From: Aequorivita sp. | Lineage (GTDB): Bacteria > Bacteroidota > Bacteroidia > Flavobacteriales > Flavobacteriaceae | NCBI GenBank assembly: GCA_024637015.1 | Contig: JAGXGE010000011.1 | Span: 62,001-126,000, forward strand | Direction: 5' to 3' | Length of the DNA: 64,000 nucleotides | Part shown: piece after piece, positions 18,000 through 25,492 of the stretch | Position numbering within the stretch: the stretch's first letter is position 1 | Layout of the letters: every line of letters starts with the position of its first letter | The notes under the pieces: model-generated | Database searches by the model: none | Told to the model about the DNA's origin: nothing | The model's input: the letters and a program-made list of their open reading frames with translations, nothing else | Translations under genes and position numbers: made by a program

Positions 18000-19576
18000 T
18001 GATGGAAACTAATTTTTTAATCATCGGTTCGGGAGCGGCGGGTTTGACACTCGCAGTGAAACTTGCCGAGAAATTTCCAAGGAAAAAAATAACGGTTGTA
18101 ACCAAAGCAAATGAGGCCGAATCCAACACCAAATATGCCCAAGGTGGTGTGGCGGCGGTTTTCGATTTAAAGGAAGATTCCTTCCAAAAGCACATTGAAG
18201 ATACCCTGATTGCAGGTGATGGACTTTGCGATAAAGCTATTGTAAAAATGGTCATTAGGGACGGTCCCAAACGATTGAAGGAATTGATGAAATGGGGTGC
18301 CCATTTTGATACCGATACCGATGGTGAACTCTCTTTGGGCAGGGAAGGTGGCCATTCTGAATTTAGGGTGATACATCATAAAGATACTACCGGAAACGAA
18401 ATTGAACGTGCTCTTTTGGAACGCGCCAACCAACTGCAGAACATTACGCTGCTCTCGCATCATTTTGCAATAGATTTGATTACGGAGCATCATTTACCCA
18501 ATATTAAAAGTAAAGAGATTTCGTGTTGTGGGGCTTATGTTTTGGACCAGATTTCAGGAAATATCTTTACTATAAAAGCAGATTGCACAACGCTAGCATC
18601 GGGCGGAATAGGCCGAGTATATGGCCATACCACCAATCCCGAAGTTGCTACAGGCGATGGCATTGCAATGGCTTATCGTGCCAAAGCTTGCATTAAAAAT
18701 ATGGAGTTTATCCAATTTCATCCCACTGCATTTTACGATGGAAACAAAGGAACTTCCTTTTTGATTTCAGAGGCGGTGCGTGGGTTCGGTGCGTTTCTTC
18801 GGAACAAAAAGGGAGAGCGGTTTATGTTGAATTATGATAAACGGGGCGAATTAGCCTCACGAGATATTGTTTCACGCGCTATAGACTCCGAAATGAGAAA
18901 GTCTAACGATGACTGTGTTTATTTGGATTGTACCCATCTTGATATTGAAGAGTTTAAACAACATTTCCCCAATATTTATGAAACCTGTTTACAGCAAAGC
19001 CTGCATGTTGCCAAGGATTGGATTCCCGTTGTTCCAGCGGCACATTATTTATGTGGTGGAATAGTGGTAGACAAAGATGGAGGTACTTCCATCAAAAATC
19101 TTTTTGCCTGCGGTGAGTGTTCTTACACTGGTTTGCACGGCGCCAATCGTCTAGCTTCCAATTCTTTGCTAGAAGCGTTGGTTTATGCAGACCGAATATA
19201 CAAATACCTGAGTAAGCATATGCCTTTGCATACGACTATCACTATTCCCGACTGGAATGATAAGGGTATGGTTTTTTTGGACAATACTGAAATTATTCAG
19301 CAAAAAACGAAGGAATTACAATATTTGATGCGAAGATTTGCAGGTGTGGTTCGAAGCAACAACGATTTGAAAAAGGCTTCTTTTCAACTGAAAAATTTAT
19401 ATACCGAAACCGAGGTATTGTATAAAAAAAACAAATTGAACACATCACTTTCTCAACTTCGAAATATGGTTAATGTGGCACATTTGATTATTCAACAATC
19501 ATTGATTAGAAAAGAAAACCGAGGAGGGTATTATAACATAGATTATAAAAGAAAACTCATAAAAGAAAAAGCATGA
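17999..19576 (+). CDS. nadB: L-aspartate oxidase
   Basis: The 525-residue flavoprotein oxidises aspartate to iminoaspartate for NadA. It has the FAD-binding IIGSGAAGLTLAVKLAE at the N-terminus, the GGVAAV and HTTNPEVATGDGIAMAYRA motifs of the succinate dehydrogenase/NadB family, and EFIQFHPTAFY. NadB can use O2 or fumarate as acceptor, so it works with or without oxygen. Start ATG at 17999; a second in-frame ATG is the next codon. The 3' end overlaps the next gene by 4 bp (ATGA). Confidence 0.95.
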   Translation: MMETNFLIIGSGAAGLTLAVKLAEKFPRKKITVVTKANEAESNTKYAQGGVAAVFDLKEDSFQKHIEDTLIAGDGLCDKAIVKMVIRDGPKRLKELMKWGAHFDTDTDGELSLGREGGHSEFRVIHHKDTTGNEIERALLERANQLQNITLLSHHFAIDLITEHHLPNIKSKEISCCGAYVLDQISGNIFTIKADCTTLASGGIGRVYGHTTNPEVATGDGIAMAYRAKACIKNMEFIQFHPTAFYDGNKGTSFLISEAVRGFGAFLRNKKGERFMLNYDKRGELASRDIVSRAIDSEMRKSNDDCVYLDCTHLDIEEFKQHFPNIYETCLQQSLHVAKDWIPVVPAAHYLCGGIVVDKDGGTSIKNLFACGECSYTGLHGANRLASNSLLEALVYADRIYKYLSKHMPLHTTITIPDWNDKGMVFLDNTEIIQQKTKELQYLMRRFAGVVRSNNDLKKASFQLKNLYTETEVLYKKNKLNTSLSQLRNMVNVAHLIIQQSLIRKENRGGYYNIDYKRKLIKEKA

Positions 19577-20178
19577 AAGATTTGATAGAAAAATCAGTCA
19601 ATAAAGCAATGTCTTATAATCAGTATAACTTGCTTTTTAAACAATTGGTAGAAGAGGGAAGTAGCACTGGAGAGCAAACCTTAGAAAAGATTAATTACAC
19701 AAAATTGAATTTTAGTCGCACCAAAAGACTGGACAAAACTGCTGAAATCTCGGAAGAGCTTATTGATGTTTTCGAGAATTTTTCGGAAAAGCAAACTTGG
19801 CTTGTTATTAGTGAGCCTTGGTGTGGTGACGCTGCGCAGACGCTTCCTTTTTTAAACAAGATTGCGCAATTTTCTGACAGTATAGAATTAAAAATTTTGC
19901 TTCGTGATGAAAACCCAGAACTGATAGATCAATTTTTGACCAATGGTTCGCGTTCTATTCCAATAGTGATTATACTTGACGAAAACTTAAATGTTATTCA
20001 AACATTTGGCCCTCGCTCTAAATCAGCATCGCAACTAGTAAACGATTACAAAGCACAACACGGAAAAATTGATGCTACTTTAAAGGAAATGCTTCAAATT
20101 TGGTACAACAAGGATAAAGGTATATCTATTGTAAACGATATTTCTGAGTTGTTTTTTTCAGAAAAAGAATCTTTCTGA
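19573..20178 (+). CDS. thioredoxin-like fold protein
   Basis: The 201-residue cytosolic protein has a thioredoxin-like domain from about residue 55 with WLVISEPWCGDAAQTLPFLNK, where the usual CxxC is reduced to a single Cys (WCGDA), and the cis-Pro region SRSIPIVIILDE. It matches the Thioredoxin_9-type family of Bacteroidota and Firmicutes. It ends the norCB-nadAB operon with a 4-bp overlap to nadB. The single Cys argues against a classical disulfide reductase. Confidence 0.85.
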   Translation: MKDLIEKSVNKAMSYNQYNLLFKQLVEEGSSTGEQTLEKINYTKLNFSRTKRLDKTAEISEELIDVFENFSEKQTWLVISEPWCGDAAQTLPFLNKIAQFSDSIELKILLRDENPELIDQFLTNGSRSIPIVIILDENLNVIQTFGPRSKSASQLVNDYKAQHGKIDATLKEMLQIWYNKDKGISIVNDISELFFSEKESF

Positions 20179-20218
20179 TAATTATCATTTCTGTAAGAAT
20201 ATAATTTTCACAACTTTG
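20175..20218 (+). promoter_or_regulatory. Crp/Fnr-type operator and -7 box of the CoA transferase (site F)
   Basis: CTGATAATTATCAT (20175-20188) starts inside the last codons of the preceding gene and is followed after 22 bp by CAACTTTG (20211-20218). The ATG of the CoA transferase is 23 bp past the A of the box. Confidence 0.65.
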
Positions 20219-20234
20219 CCCTAAAATTGAAATT

Positions 20235-21503
20235 ATGCAAATCGTTTCTGCCGAAGAGGCCGTATCTATAGTAAAATCAAATAATCGTGTATTTTTTCAG
20301 GGAGCTGCAATGACACCCAATTTGTTGATAGACACTTTGTGTGAAAGGTATAGTGAACTGAAAAATGTTGAAATAATCCAAATCCATACCCACGGGGAAG
20401 CAAAATATACCCAATCTCCTTATACAGAGGCTTTTCATCTGGCCAGCTGTTTTGTGGGCGATAATGTTCGGAAAGGGGTTAATACTATACACGGTGATTA
20501 TATTCCCGTTTTTTTAAGTGAAATCCATTGGCTTTTCAGAAGAAATATTCTTCCGCTGGATGTGGCATTTATTCAGGTTTCACCTCCGGACAAACATGGC
20601 TATTGTTCGCTGGGAGTTTCGGTGGACGTTACATTGCCCGCTATTCAGACTGCAAAAAAAGTGGTGGCACAGATCAATCCGAGAGTTCCCAGAACCCACG
20701 GCGATGGTATTATTCACATAAAAAACATTGATTTTGCCGTAGCAATGGATGCACCTATTCACGCTTCCATTTTAGGAACTCCAACAGATGTGGAAGCAAT
20801 CATCGGGAAACACGTTGCGAGCTTGGTGGAGGATGGCGCAACGCTGCAAATGGGCATTGGAAACATTCCCAATGCGGTACTTCAGAATCTGCAAGATCAT
20901 AAAAGATTGGGAATTCACACCGAAATGTTCAGCGACGGCATTCTTTCTTTGGTTGAAAAAGGGATAATTACAGGTGAAGATAAAGAAATAAAAACAGGAA
21001 AAATAGTAACGTGCTTTGCTATGGGAACCCAAAAACTTTATGATTTTGTGGATGACAATCCTATAGTGCATTTTAAGGAAGCAGGTTACACCAATGATAC
21101 CGCCATCATCCGCAAAAACCCAAAAGTTACAGCTATCAATAGTGCCATAGAAATTGATTTGACCGGGCAGGTGTGTGCAGATAGCATCGGGATGTACCAA
21201 TATTCCGGTGTTGGTGGTCAAATGGATTTTATCCGTGGGGCGTCGCTATCGGAAGGAGGGAAACCTATTATTGCAATGTCTTCAGTAACAAACAAGGGTA
21301 TTTCCAAAATCACTCCTTTTTTAAAGGAAGGCGCAAGCGTAACTACCACCAGGGCGCATGTGCATTATGTTGTTACTGAATATGGCGTTGTGAATCTTTT
21401 TGGAAAGGGAATTGAACAACGTGCAAAGGCACTTATTTCCATTGCCCATCCAAACCACCGAGAGGCTTTGGAGCGCGAGGCACGAAAACGGTTTGATAAT
21501 TAA
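20235..21503 (+). CDS. acetyl-CoA hydrolase / 4-hydroxybutyrate CoA-transferase family
   Basis: The 422-residue protein is a family I-like CoA transferase: N-terminal AVSIVKSNNRVFFQGAAMTPNLL, HTHGEAKY, VSPPDKHGYCSLG, the MGIGNIPNAVL motif and a C-terminal TTRAHVHYVVTEYGVVNLFGKG. The catalytic Glu is likely in HTEMFSDG. It moves CoA between acetyl-CoA and another acid, or hydrolyses it. It has its own anaerobic-type promoter, so it is likely used with the ADP-forming synthetase in acetate or dicarboxylate handling under oxygen limitation. The acceptor acid is not determined. Confidence 0.88.
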   Translation: MQIVSAEEAVSIVKSNNRVFFQGAAMTPNLLIDTLCERYSELKNVEIIQIHTHGEAKYTQSPYTEAFHLASCFVGDNVRKGVNTIHGDYIPVFLSEIHWLFRRNILPLDVAFIQVSPPDKHGYCSLGVSVDVTLPAIQTAKKVVAQINPRVPRTHGDGIIHIKNIDFAVAMDAPIHASILGTPTDVEAIIGKHVASLVEDGATLQMGIGNIPNAVLQNLQDHKRLGIHTEMFSDGILSLVEKGIITGEDKEIKTGKIVTCFAMGTQKLYDFVDDNPIVHFKEAGYTNDTAIIRKNPKVTAINSAIEIDLTGQVCADSIGMYQYSGVGGQMDFIRGASLSEGGKPIIAMSSVTNKGISKITPFLKEGASVTTTRAHVHYVVTEYGVVNLFGKGIEQRAKALISIAHPNHREALEREARKRFDN

Positions 21504-21570
21504 ATCGATGATTAAAACTGAAATTGTTTAAGATAAAAATTTGTAGAAATCTTTTAAGATAGATTTATCC

Positions 21571-21598
21571 TTGATAAAGAGGTTATTAAGTACTTTTG
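21571..21598 (+). promoter_or_regulatory. housekeeping-type promoter of the Rrf2 gene
   Basis: A TTG (21571) and the -7 box TACTTTTG (21591-21598) are 17 bp apart, the normal Bacteroidota sigma-A spacing, and no dyad of the respiratory type is present. The Rrf2 start is 23 bp past the A of the box. Confidence 0.5.
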
Positions 21599-21614
21599 AA
21601 AAAAATAATTCAAT

Positions 21615-22043
21615 ATGTTTTCAAAAGCCTGTGAATATGGCATTAGGTCTGTTCTTTTTATTGCAAAGCAATCCCAAAATGGTATACGCCCCAACATTAC
21701 CGAAATAGCGAAAGCTGTGGATTCTCCTGAACCTTTTACAGCCAAAGTTTGCCAGCAGCTTGCCCGTGCTGGAATAATTCTTTCAAAGAAAGGACCCAAT
21801 GGCGGATTTTATTTGGAAAAAGATTCAACCTTAAAACTGGCTGATATTGTTGCTACTATTGATGGAGAAAAGATTTTCACGGGTTGTGGCCTGGGCCTGC
21901 GCAAGTGCTCTTCGGAACATCCCTGCCCTGTTCACGATCAGTTTATGAGCGTGCGCAATGGGTTAAAGCATATATGCGAAAACACAATGGTGATGGAACT
22001 TGCCGCAAATCTAGAAGATGGAGAAACGTTTTTGAAAGTTTAA
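21615..22043 (+). CDS. Rrf2-family regulator with three-cysteine motif
   Basis: The 142-residue protein has the Rrf2 winged helix (FSKACEYGIRSVLFIAKQ, then ITEIAKAVDSPEPFTAKVCQQL and GPNGGFYLEK) and the cluster-binding loop CGLGLRKCSSEHPC with three Cys as in NsrR and IscR. It is therefore probably an Fe-S sensor; with a haemoglobin remnant, hemerythrin and RIC directly downstream, NO sensing like NsrR is the most likely role, though IscR-like or redox sensing is possible. Confidence 0.88.
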   Translation: MFSKACEYGIRSVLFIAKQSQNGIRPNITEIAKAVDSPEPFTAKVCQQLARAGIILSKKGPNGGFYLEKDSTLKLADIVATIDGEKIFTGCGLGLRKCSSEHPCPVHDQFMSVRNGLKHICENTMVMELAANLEDGETFLKV

Positions 22044-22052
22044 ATAAGAACC

Positions 22053-22437
22053 ATGAAGAAGGATGTAATACAAATGGATGATGTTAAGATATTGGTAGAT
22101 TCATTTTATGGAAAAGTCCAAAAGGATGCATTGTTGAAGAATATTTTCAATACTATCATCCAAGACCGTTGGGCAGCGCATATGGAAAAAATGTACACTT
22201 TCTAACAAACTGTTTTGCTGAATGAGCATACGTATTATGGAAGCCCCATTTCCACCGCATGTAAAAATGCCTATAAACAAGGAACACTTTGACCCTTGGT
22301 TGCAACTTTTTTTTGAAACCATTGATGAAAATTTTACGGGTGAAGTTGCCTACAAAGCTAAATGGCGCGCTTCCAAAATGGCCGAGATGTTCCAATTTAA
22401 GATTAATTATATGCGCGAAAACACTGGCATTCTATAA
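22053..22437 (+). pseudogene. truncated haemoglobin (group III), disrupted
   Basis: From the ATG at 22053 the frame reads a group III truncated haemoglobin N-terminus (VKILVDSFYGKVQKD, then IIQDRWAAHMEKMYTF) and stops at TAA (22203-22205) after 50 codons, where the family has Trp in a FWQTVLL context. The frame continues homologous (QTVLLNEHTYYGSP) until a CCCC run at 22244-22247, where one extra C moves the rest (FPPHVKMPINKEHFDPW to NTGIL) into another frame ending at 22437. Two independent lesions make loss of function likely. The last stop overlaps the next start (TAATG), so the original gene was coupled to the hemerythrin gene. Confidence 0.85.
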
Positions 22438-22907
22438 TGGAGAATAAAAAACCTATAAAACGTCACCTAGCATTACAGCCGTTGAGCCGCCAGCATCATT
22501 TTGGGTTGCTCTTCAGCTGGAAACTCCGTAAAGGTTTCAGTAATAATGTGGCGACGGAACGCCTTCAAGAATATGCAAAATGGTTTTTTGAAACAGAAAT
22601 AAAACCACACTTCAAGGCCGAAGAAGAAGTTGTTTTCCCTGTTTTGGATGATGAAAATGAGTTGATAGTCCGCGCTTTAAAAGAGCATAGGCGAATTGAG
22701 CGTCTTTTTAAGGATACTGAAAACCCAGAAAAATCATTAAACCAACTGGAAAAAGAGCTTAATGCCCACATTCGTTTTGAAGAGCGCGTGCTTTTTAACG
22801 AAATCCAAAAAGTGGCTACTGCCGAGCAACTTGAAAGAATTGCAGAAATCCATTCTGAAAAGGAAACACAAACCGAATATCACGATCCTTTTTGGGAAAA
22901 TCAATAG
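22437..22907 (+). CDS. hemerythrin HHE-domain protein
   Basis: The 156-residue helical protein has the histidine/acidic pattern of HHE cation-binding domains: LSRQHHFGLLFSWKLRKG, HFKAEEEVVFPVL, ALKEHRRIERLF and HIRFEERVLFNEI. These residues can hold a di-iron centre for O2 or NO binding or for iron handling. It starts within the stop of the broken haemoglobin gene and precedes ric; all fit a nitrosative-stress cluster. Confidence 0.85.
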   Translation: MENKKPIKRHLALQPLSRQHHFGLLFSWKLRKGFSNNVATERLQEYAKWFFETEIKPHFKAEEEVVFPVLDDENELIVRALKEHRRIERLFKDTENPEKSLNQLEKELNAHIRFEERVLFNEIQKVATAEQLERIAEIHSEKETQTEYHDPFWENQ

Positions 22908-22984
22908 TTTTTTAATCTTTATGGATTATATTTTTAAGAATATCAATTCATTTTTTTTTAAAATTAAGATAAAAATATCTTTTT

Positions 22985-23028
22985 ATGATTTAGGTCATAG
23001 TTTGTTCCTTTATTTCTGCTGAAATTTG
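22985..23028 (+). promoter_or_regulatory. Crp/Fnr-type operator and -7 box of ric (site G)
   Basis: ATGATTTAGGTCAT (22985-22998) is followed after 22 bp by GAAATTTG (23021-23028); the ric ATG is 37 bp past the A of the box. Confidence 0.68.
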
Positions 23029-23058
23029 CGTTATAATATTTATAAAAAATAGAAAGCG

Positions 23059-23781
23059 ATGACAGCACTTCAAGAAAGAACCGTAGCCGATGTAGTTACG
23101 GAAAACATAAAAGCAGCCCACATTTTCAAAAAACACGGTATTGATTTTTGCTGCGGCGGTGGAGTAAGTATTAAAAAAGCCTGCGAAAAAGCAAAAATAG
23201 ACCCTACTATTTTGGAAGCGGAACTGTTGAATCTGGATGCAGTTCAGGACCGTGCCTATGATTTTAACAGTTGGAAGTTAGATTTCCTTACTGACCATAT
23301 CATCAACGTCCATCATTCATATGTAGAAGAGAGCAGTCCATTGCTTTTGCAATATGCCCAACGTGTAAACCACGTTCACGGCCATCATTATACAGAACTG
23401 GTGCAGATTGAAGCATTGGTGAAGCAAGTGGTCCAAGAACTGGCTTCACATATGAAAAAGGAAGAATTGATACTTTTTCCTTTCATCAAAAAACTGGTAA
23501 ACGCTGAACGTGAAGGTGATCAAGTTCCTGCAATCCATTTTGGAACCGTTGAAAATCCTATAAAAATGATGGAAGCCGAGCACGAAGAAGCAGGCGAGAT
23601 ACTGCGAAAAATTGCAGAATTGAGTAACAATTATACACCACCACAAGAAGCGTGCAATACATATCGTGCATTTTACGCCAAGCTAGACGAATTTGAGCAG
23701 GATTTGCATCAGCATGTTCATTTGGAAAACAACATCCTTTTCCCAAAAGCTTTAGGATTGGAGAGAAAATTAAAAAAATAA
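23059..23781 (+). CDS. ric: di-iron Fe-S cluster repair protein RIC (YtfE/ScdA)
   Basis: The 240-residue protein has the N-terminal ScdA_N domain (VADVVTENIKAAHIFKKHGIDFCCGG, residues about 8-60) and a hemerythrin-like domain with di-iron ligands in HIINVHHSYVEE, HGHHYTEL, HMKKEELILFPFI, MEAEHEEAG and HQHVHLENNILFP. RIC proteins repair Fe-S clusters damaged by NO or peroxide. It is monocistronic between its own anaerobic-type promoter and a strong hairpin at 23839. Confidence 0.94.
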   Translation: MTALQERTVADVVTENIKAAHIFKKHGIDFCCGGGVSIKKACEKAKIDPTILEAELLNLDAVQDRAYDFNSWKLDFLTDHIINVHHSYVEESSPLLLQYAQRVNHVHGHHYTELVQIEALVKQVVQELASHMKKEELILFPFIKKLVNAEREGDQVPAIHFGTVENPIKMMEAEHEEAGEILRKIAELSNNYTPPQEACNTYRAFYAKLDEFEQDLHQHVHLENNILFPKALGLERKLKK

Positions 23782-23838
23782 TCAATTCAAATTATCCCCA
23801 GCCCCAAATCGTAGTTTTTTTTATTTGATTGTTTTTTA

Positions 23839-23899
23839 GGACAGTTCGGAAGTTTGGTGAATATGAATGTTTCTTACCAAACTCCGGACTGTTATTTTT
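23839..23899 (+). terminator. long stem-loop terminator after ric
   Basis: A long imperfect stem pairs GGACAGTTCGGAAGTTTGGT (from 23839) with ACCAAACTCCGGACTGTT (to 23893), followed by ATTTTTAATTTT. The T-rich 3' side fits an intrinsic terminator for ric. The following gene starts only 15-20 bp beyond, so it may be read by partial read-through or from a promoter I cannot see. Confidence 0.65.
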
Positions 23900-23913
23900 A
23901 ATTTTGAAGCTTG

Positions 23914-25128
23914 ATGGATTTAAAAAAACATATAGCCATTGCGCTTTTTTACTTTTTAATTGTTGCGCTACTGGGCGTTTTACTGCGTTTTTACTTTGTA
24001 ATCCCTATTCCTTTCAACTATAAATTCTTGCTCCATGCGCACTCGCACACGGCATTGTTGGGATGGATTTATTTGGGATTGACGACCTTGATTTATAGAA
24101 TTTTTCTTTCTGAAGCAAAAAAAACGAAACTGTATAAACGCATTTTTATCTTTACAAACTTTTGCATCATTGGAATGTTAGTTACGTTTCCATTTCAGGG
24201 TTATGCACTGTTTTCCATCATATTTTCTACATTTTTTTTGTTTGCTACCTATTGGTTTGCTTGGTTCGCCATGAAATATATTCCACAGCGTTTTAAAAAT
24301 CGCTTCTCGTGGAAATTGATAAAAACTGCGCTTTTGTACCTCGTTCTTTCCAGCCTTGGCCCGTGGGCAATTGGCGGAGTAATGGGAACCTTGGGAACGG
24401 AATCCATTTGGTACAAAACATCTATTTATTTTTACCTTCATTTTCAGTACAATTGTTGGTTTATTTTGGCACTTTTGGGTGTTCTGTTTTATATTTTGGA
24501 AGAAAAGGGAATCCAGTTCAATCCAGAAAAACTGAAATCATTTTTTCTTCTTTTGAATTTCGGAGTATTGTTTACCGTGTTTCTTTCGGTACTTTGGTTC
24601 GCGCCACCAATCATTTTTTACATATTCGGGCTGCTGGGAGCGGTGTCGCAGGGCCTTGCTTTTTACGAACTTTATTTGATGTTGAAAGATCATTTTCCAG
24701 TTTTGAAAAAATCCTTTGCACCAAGAACAATTTTTCTTCTGAAAATTGCCGGAAGTTTAATGGTTGTGAAACTTTTGATGCAACTCTTTTCAACACATCC
24801 TTATTTTTCCGATTTGGCTTTTAAGCTCAAAGATTTTGTGATTGGTTATCTTCATTTGGTTTTCCTCGGAATTGTAATTACAACTTTATTAGCCTTTTTA
24901 AAATATTTTAAATTGCTGAGGCTCCCTAAACGTTTTTTGTTTCTCTACCTTTTTGCTTTCGTAACCACTGAAATTTTAATCTTTTATAAGGCCTTATCAT
25001 TTTGGTTGAACCTACCATTTTTTTCCAGTTATTATACACTCTTGGCAATTTTCAGTATGATCTTTCCTATTGCAGTAGGTATTCTTTTTTTTAAAAACAT
25101 CTTTCCTCAAAAATTTTATAACCCATAA
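23914..25128 (+). CDS. polytopic membrane protein with haem-copper-oxidase-like histidine motifs
   Basis: The 404-residue protein has about 12 hydrophobic segments. Three His (41, 43, 45) lie in LLHAHSHTALLGW at the start of helix 2, His176 in YLHFQYNCWF and His314 in IGYLHLVFLG; these resemble, but do not fully match, haem ligands of haem-copper oxidase/NOR or NnrS proteins. I recognise it as a Bacteroidota conserved hypothetical often beside ric. The full Cu-binding set of catalytic HCO subunits is absent. ATG at 23914 is preferred to the TTG one codon earlier. A haem-binding NO-related role is inference. Confidence 0.7.
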   Translation: MDLKKHIAIALFYFLIVALLGVLLRFYFVIPIPFNYKFLLHAHSHTALLGWIYLGLTTLIYRIFLSEAKKTKLYKRIFIFTNFCIIGMLVTFPFQGYALFSIIFSTFFLFATYWFAWFAMKYIPQRFKNRFSWKLIKTALLYLVLSSLGPWAIGGVMGTLGTESIWYKTSIYFYLHFQYNCWFILALLGVLFYILEEKGIQFNPEKLKSFFLLLNFGVLFTVFLSVLWFAPPIIFYIFGLLGAVSQGLAFYELYLMLKDHFPVLKKSFAPRTIFLLKIAGSLMVVKLLMQLFSTHPYFSDLAFKLKDFVIGYLHLVFLGIVITTLLAFLKYFKLLRLPKRFLFLYLFAFVTTEILIFYKALSFWLNLPFFSSYYTLLAIFSMIFPIAVGILFFKNIFPQKFYNP

Positions 25129-25196
25129 AATTTCTTATCTTAGTTTTTTATTGCCCCCATTATAAGCTGTTTTTAAAACTTAATAAATTTCAAGAT

Positions 25197-25406
25197 ATGA
25201 AAGATAATATGGGCGGTGCAGACCGTATAATTAGACTTTTAATAGCTGGAACTGTGGTGGCTTTGTATTATTTTGAAGTAATTAATGGTACGTTGGGTAT
25301 TATATTACTCGTGCTTGCTGGAATTTTTGTTTTAACCAGTTTTATCGGATTTTGCCCTCTTTACAGACTTTTTGGAATTAATACCTGCAAGAGTAAAAAA
25401 GTATAA
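25197..25406 (+). CDS. DUF2892 (YgaP transmembrane-like) small membrane protein
   Basis: The 69-residue protein has the DUF2892 start DNMGGADRIIRLLIAG and two transmembrane segments, ending FCPLYRLFGINTCKS with the two conserved cysteines. Family members are inner-membrane modules often fused to rhodanese domains. Function unknown. Confidence 0.88.
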   Translation: MKDNMGGADRIIRLLIAGTVVALYYFEVINGTLGIILLVLAGIFVLTSFIGFCPLYRLFGINTCKSKKV

Positions 25407-25419
25407 ATAACTAACTTTA

Positions 25420-25463
25420 GTGATATTTATCATTTTATAAAGGAGTTTCATTGCTAAACTTTG
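25420..25463 (+). promoter_or_regulatory. Crp/Fnr-type operator and -7 box of ccoI (site H)
   Basis: GTGATATTTATCAT (25420-25433) is followed after 22 bp by AAACTTTG (25456-25463). The distance rule seen at the other sites (22-37 bp from the A of the box to the start) fits an ATG at 25493 and excludes any start before about 25475. Confidence 0.66.
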
Positions 25464-25492
25464 CAGTGGGTATAATGAGCAAAATTAGATTG

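Noticed and set aside
24309-24824. 171-codon frame inside the polytopic membrane protein gene
   Set aside because: It is an overlapping frame within a coherent multi-helix protein and has no domain of its own.
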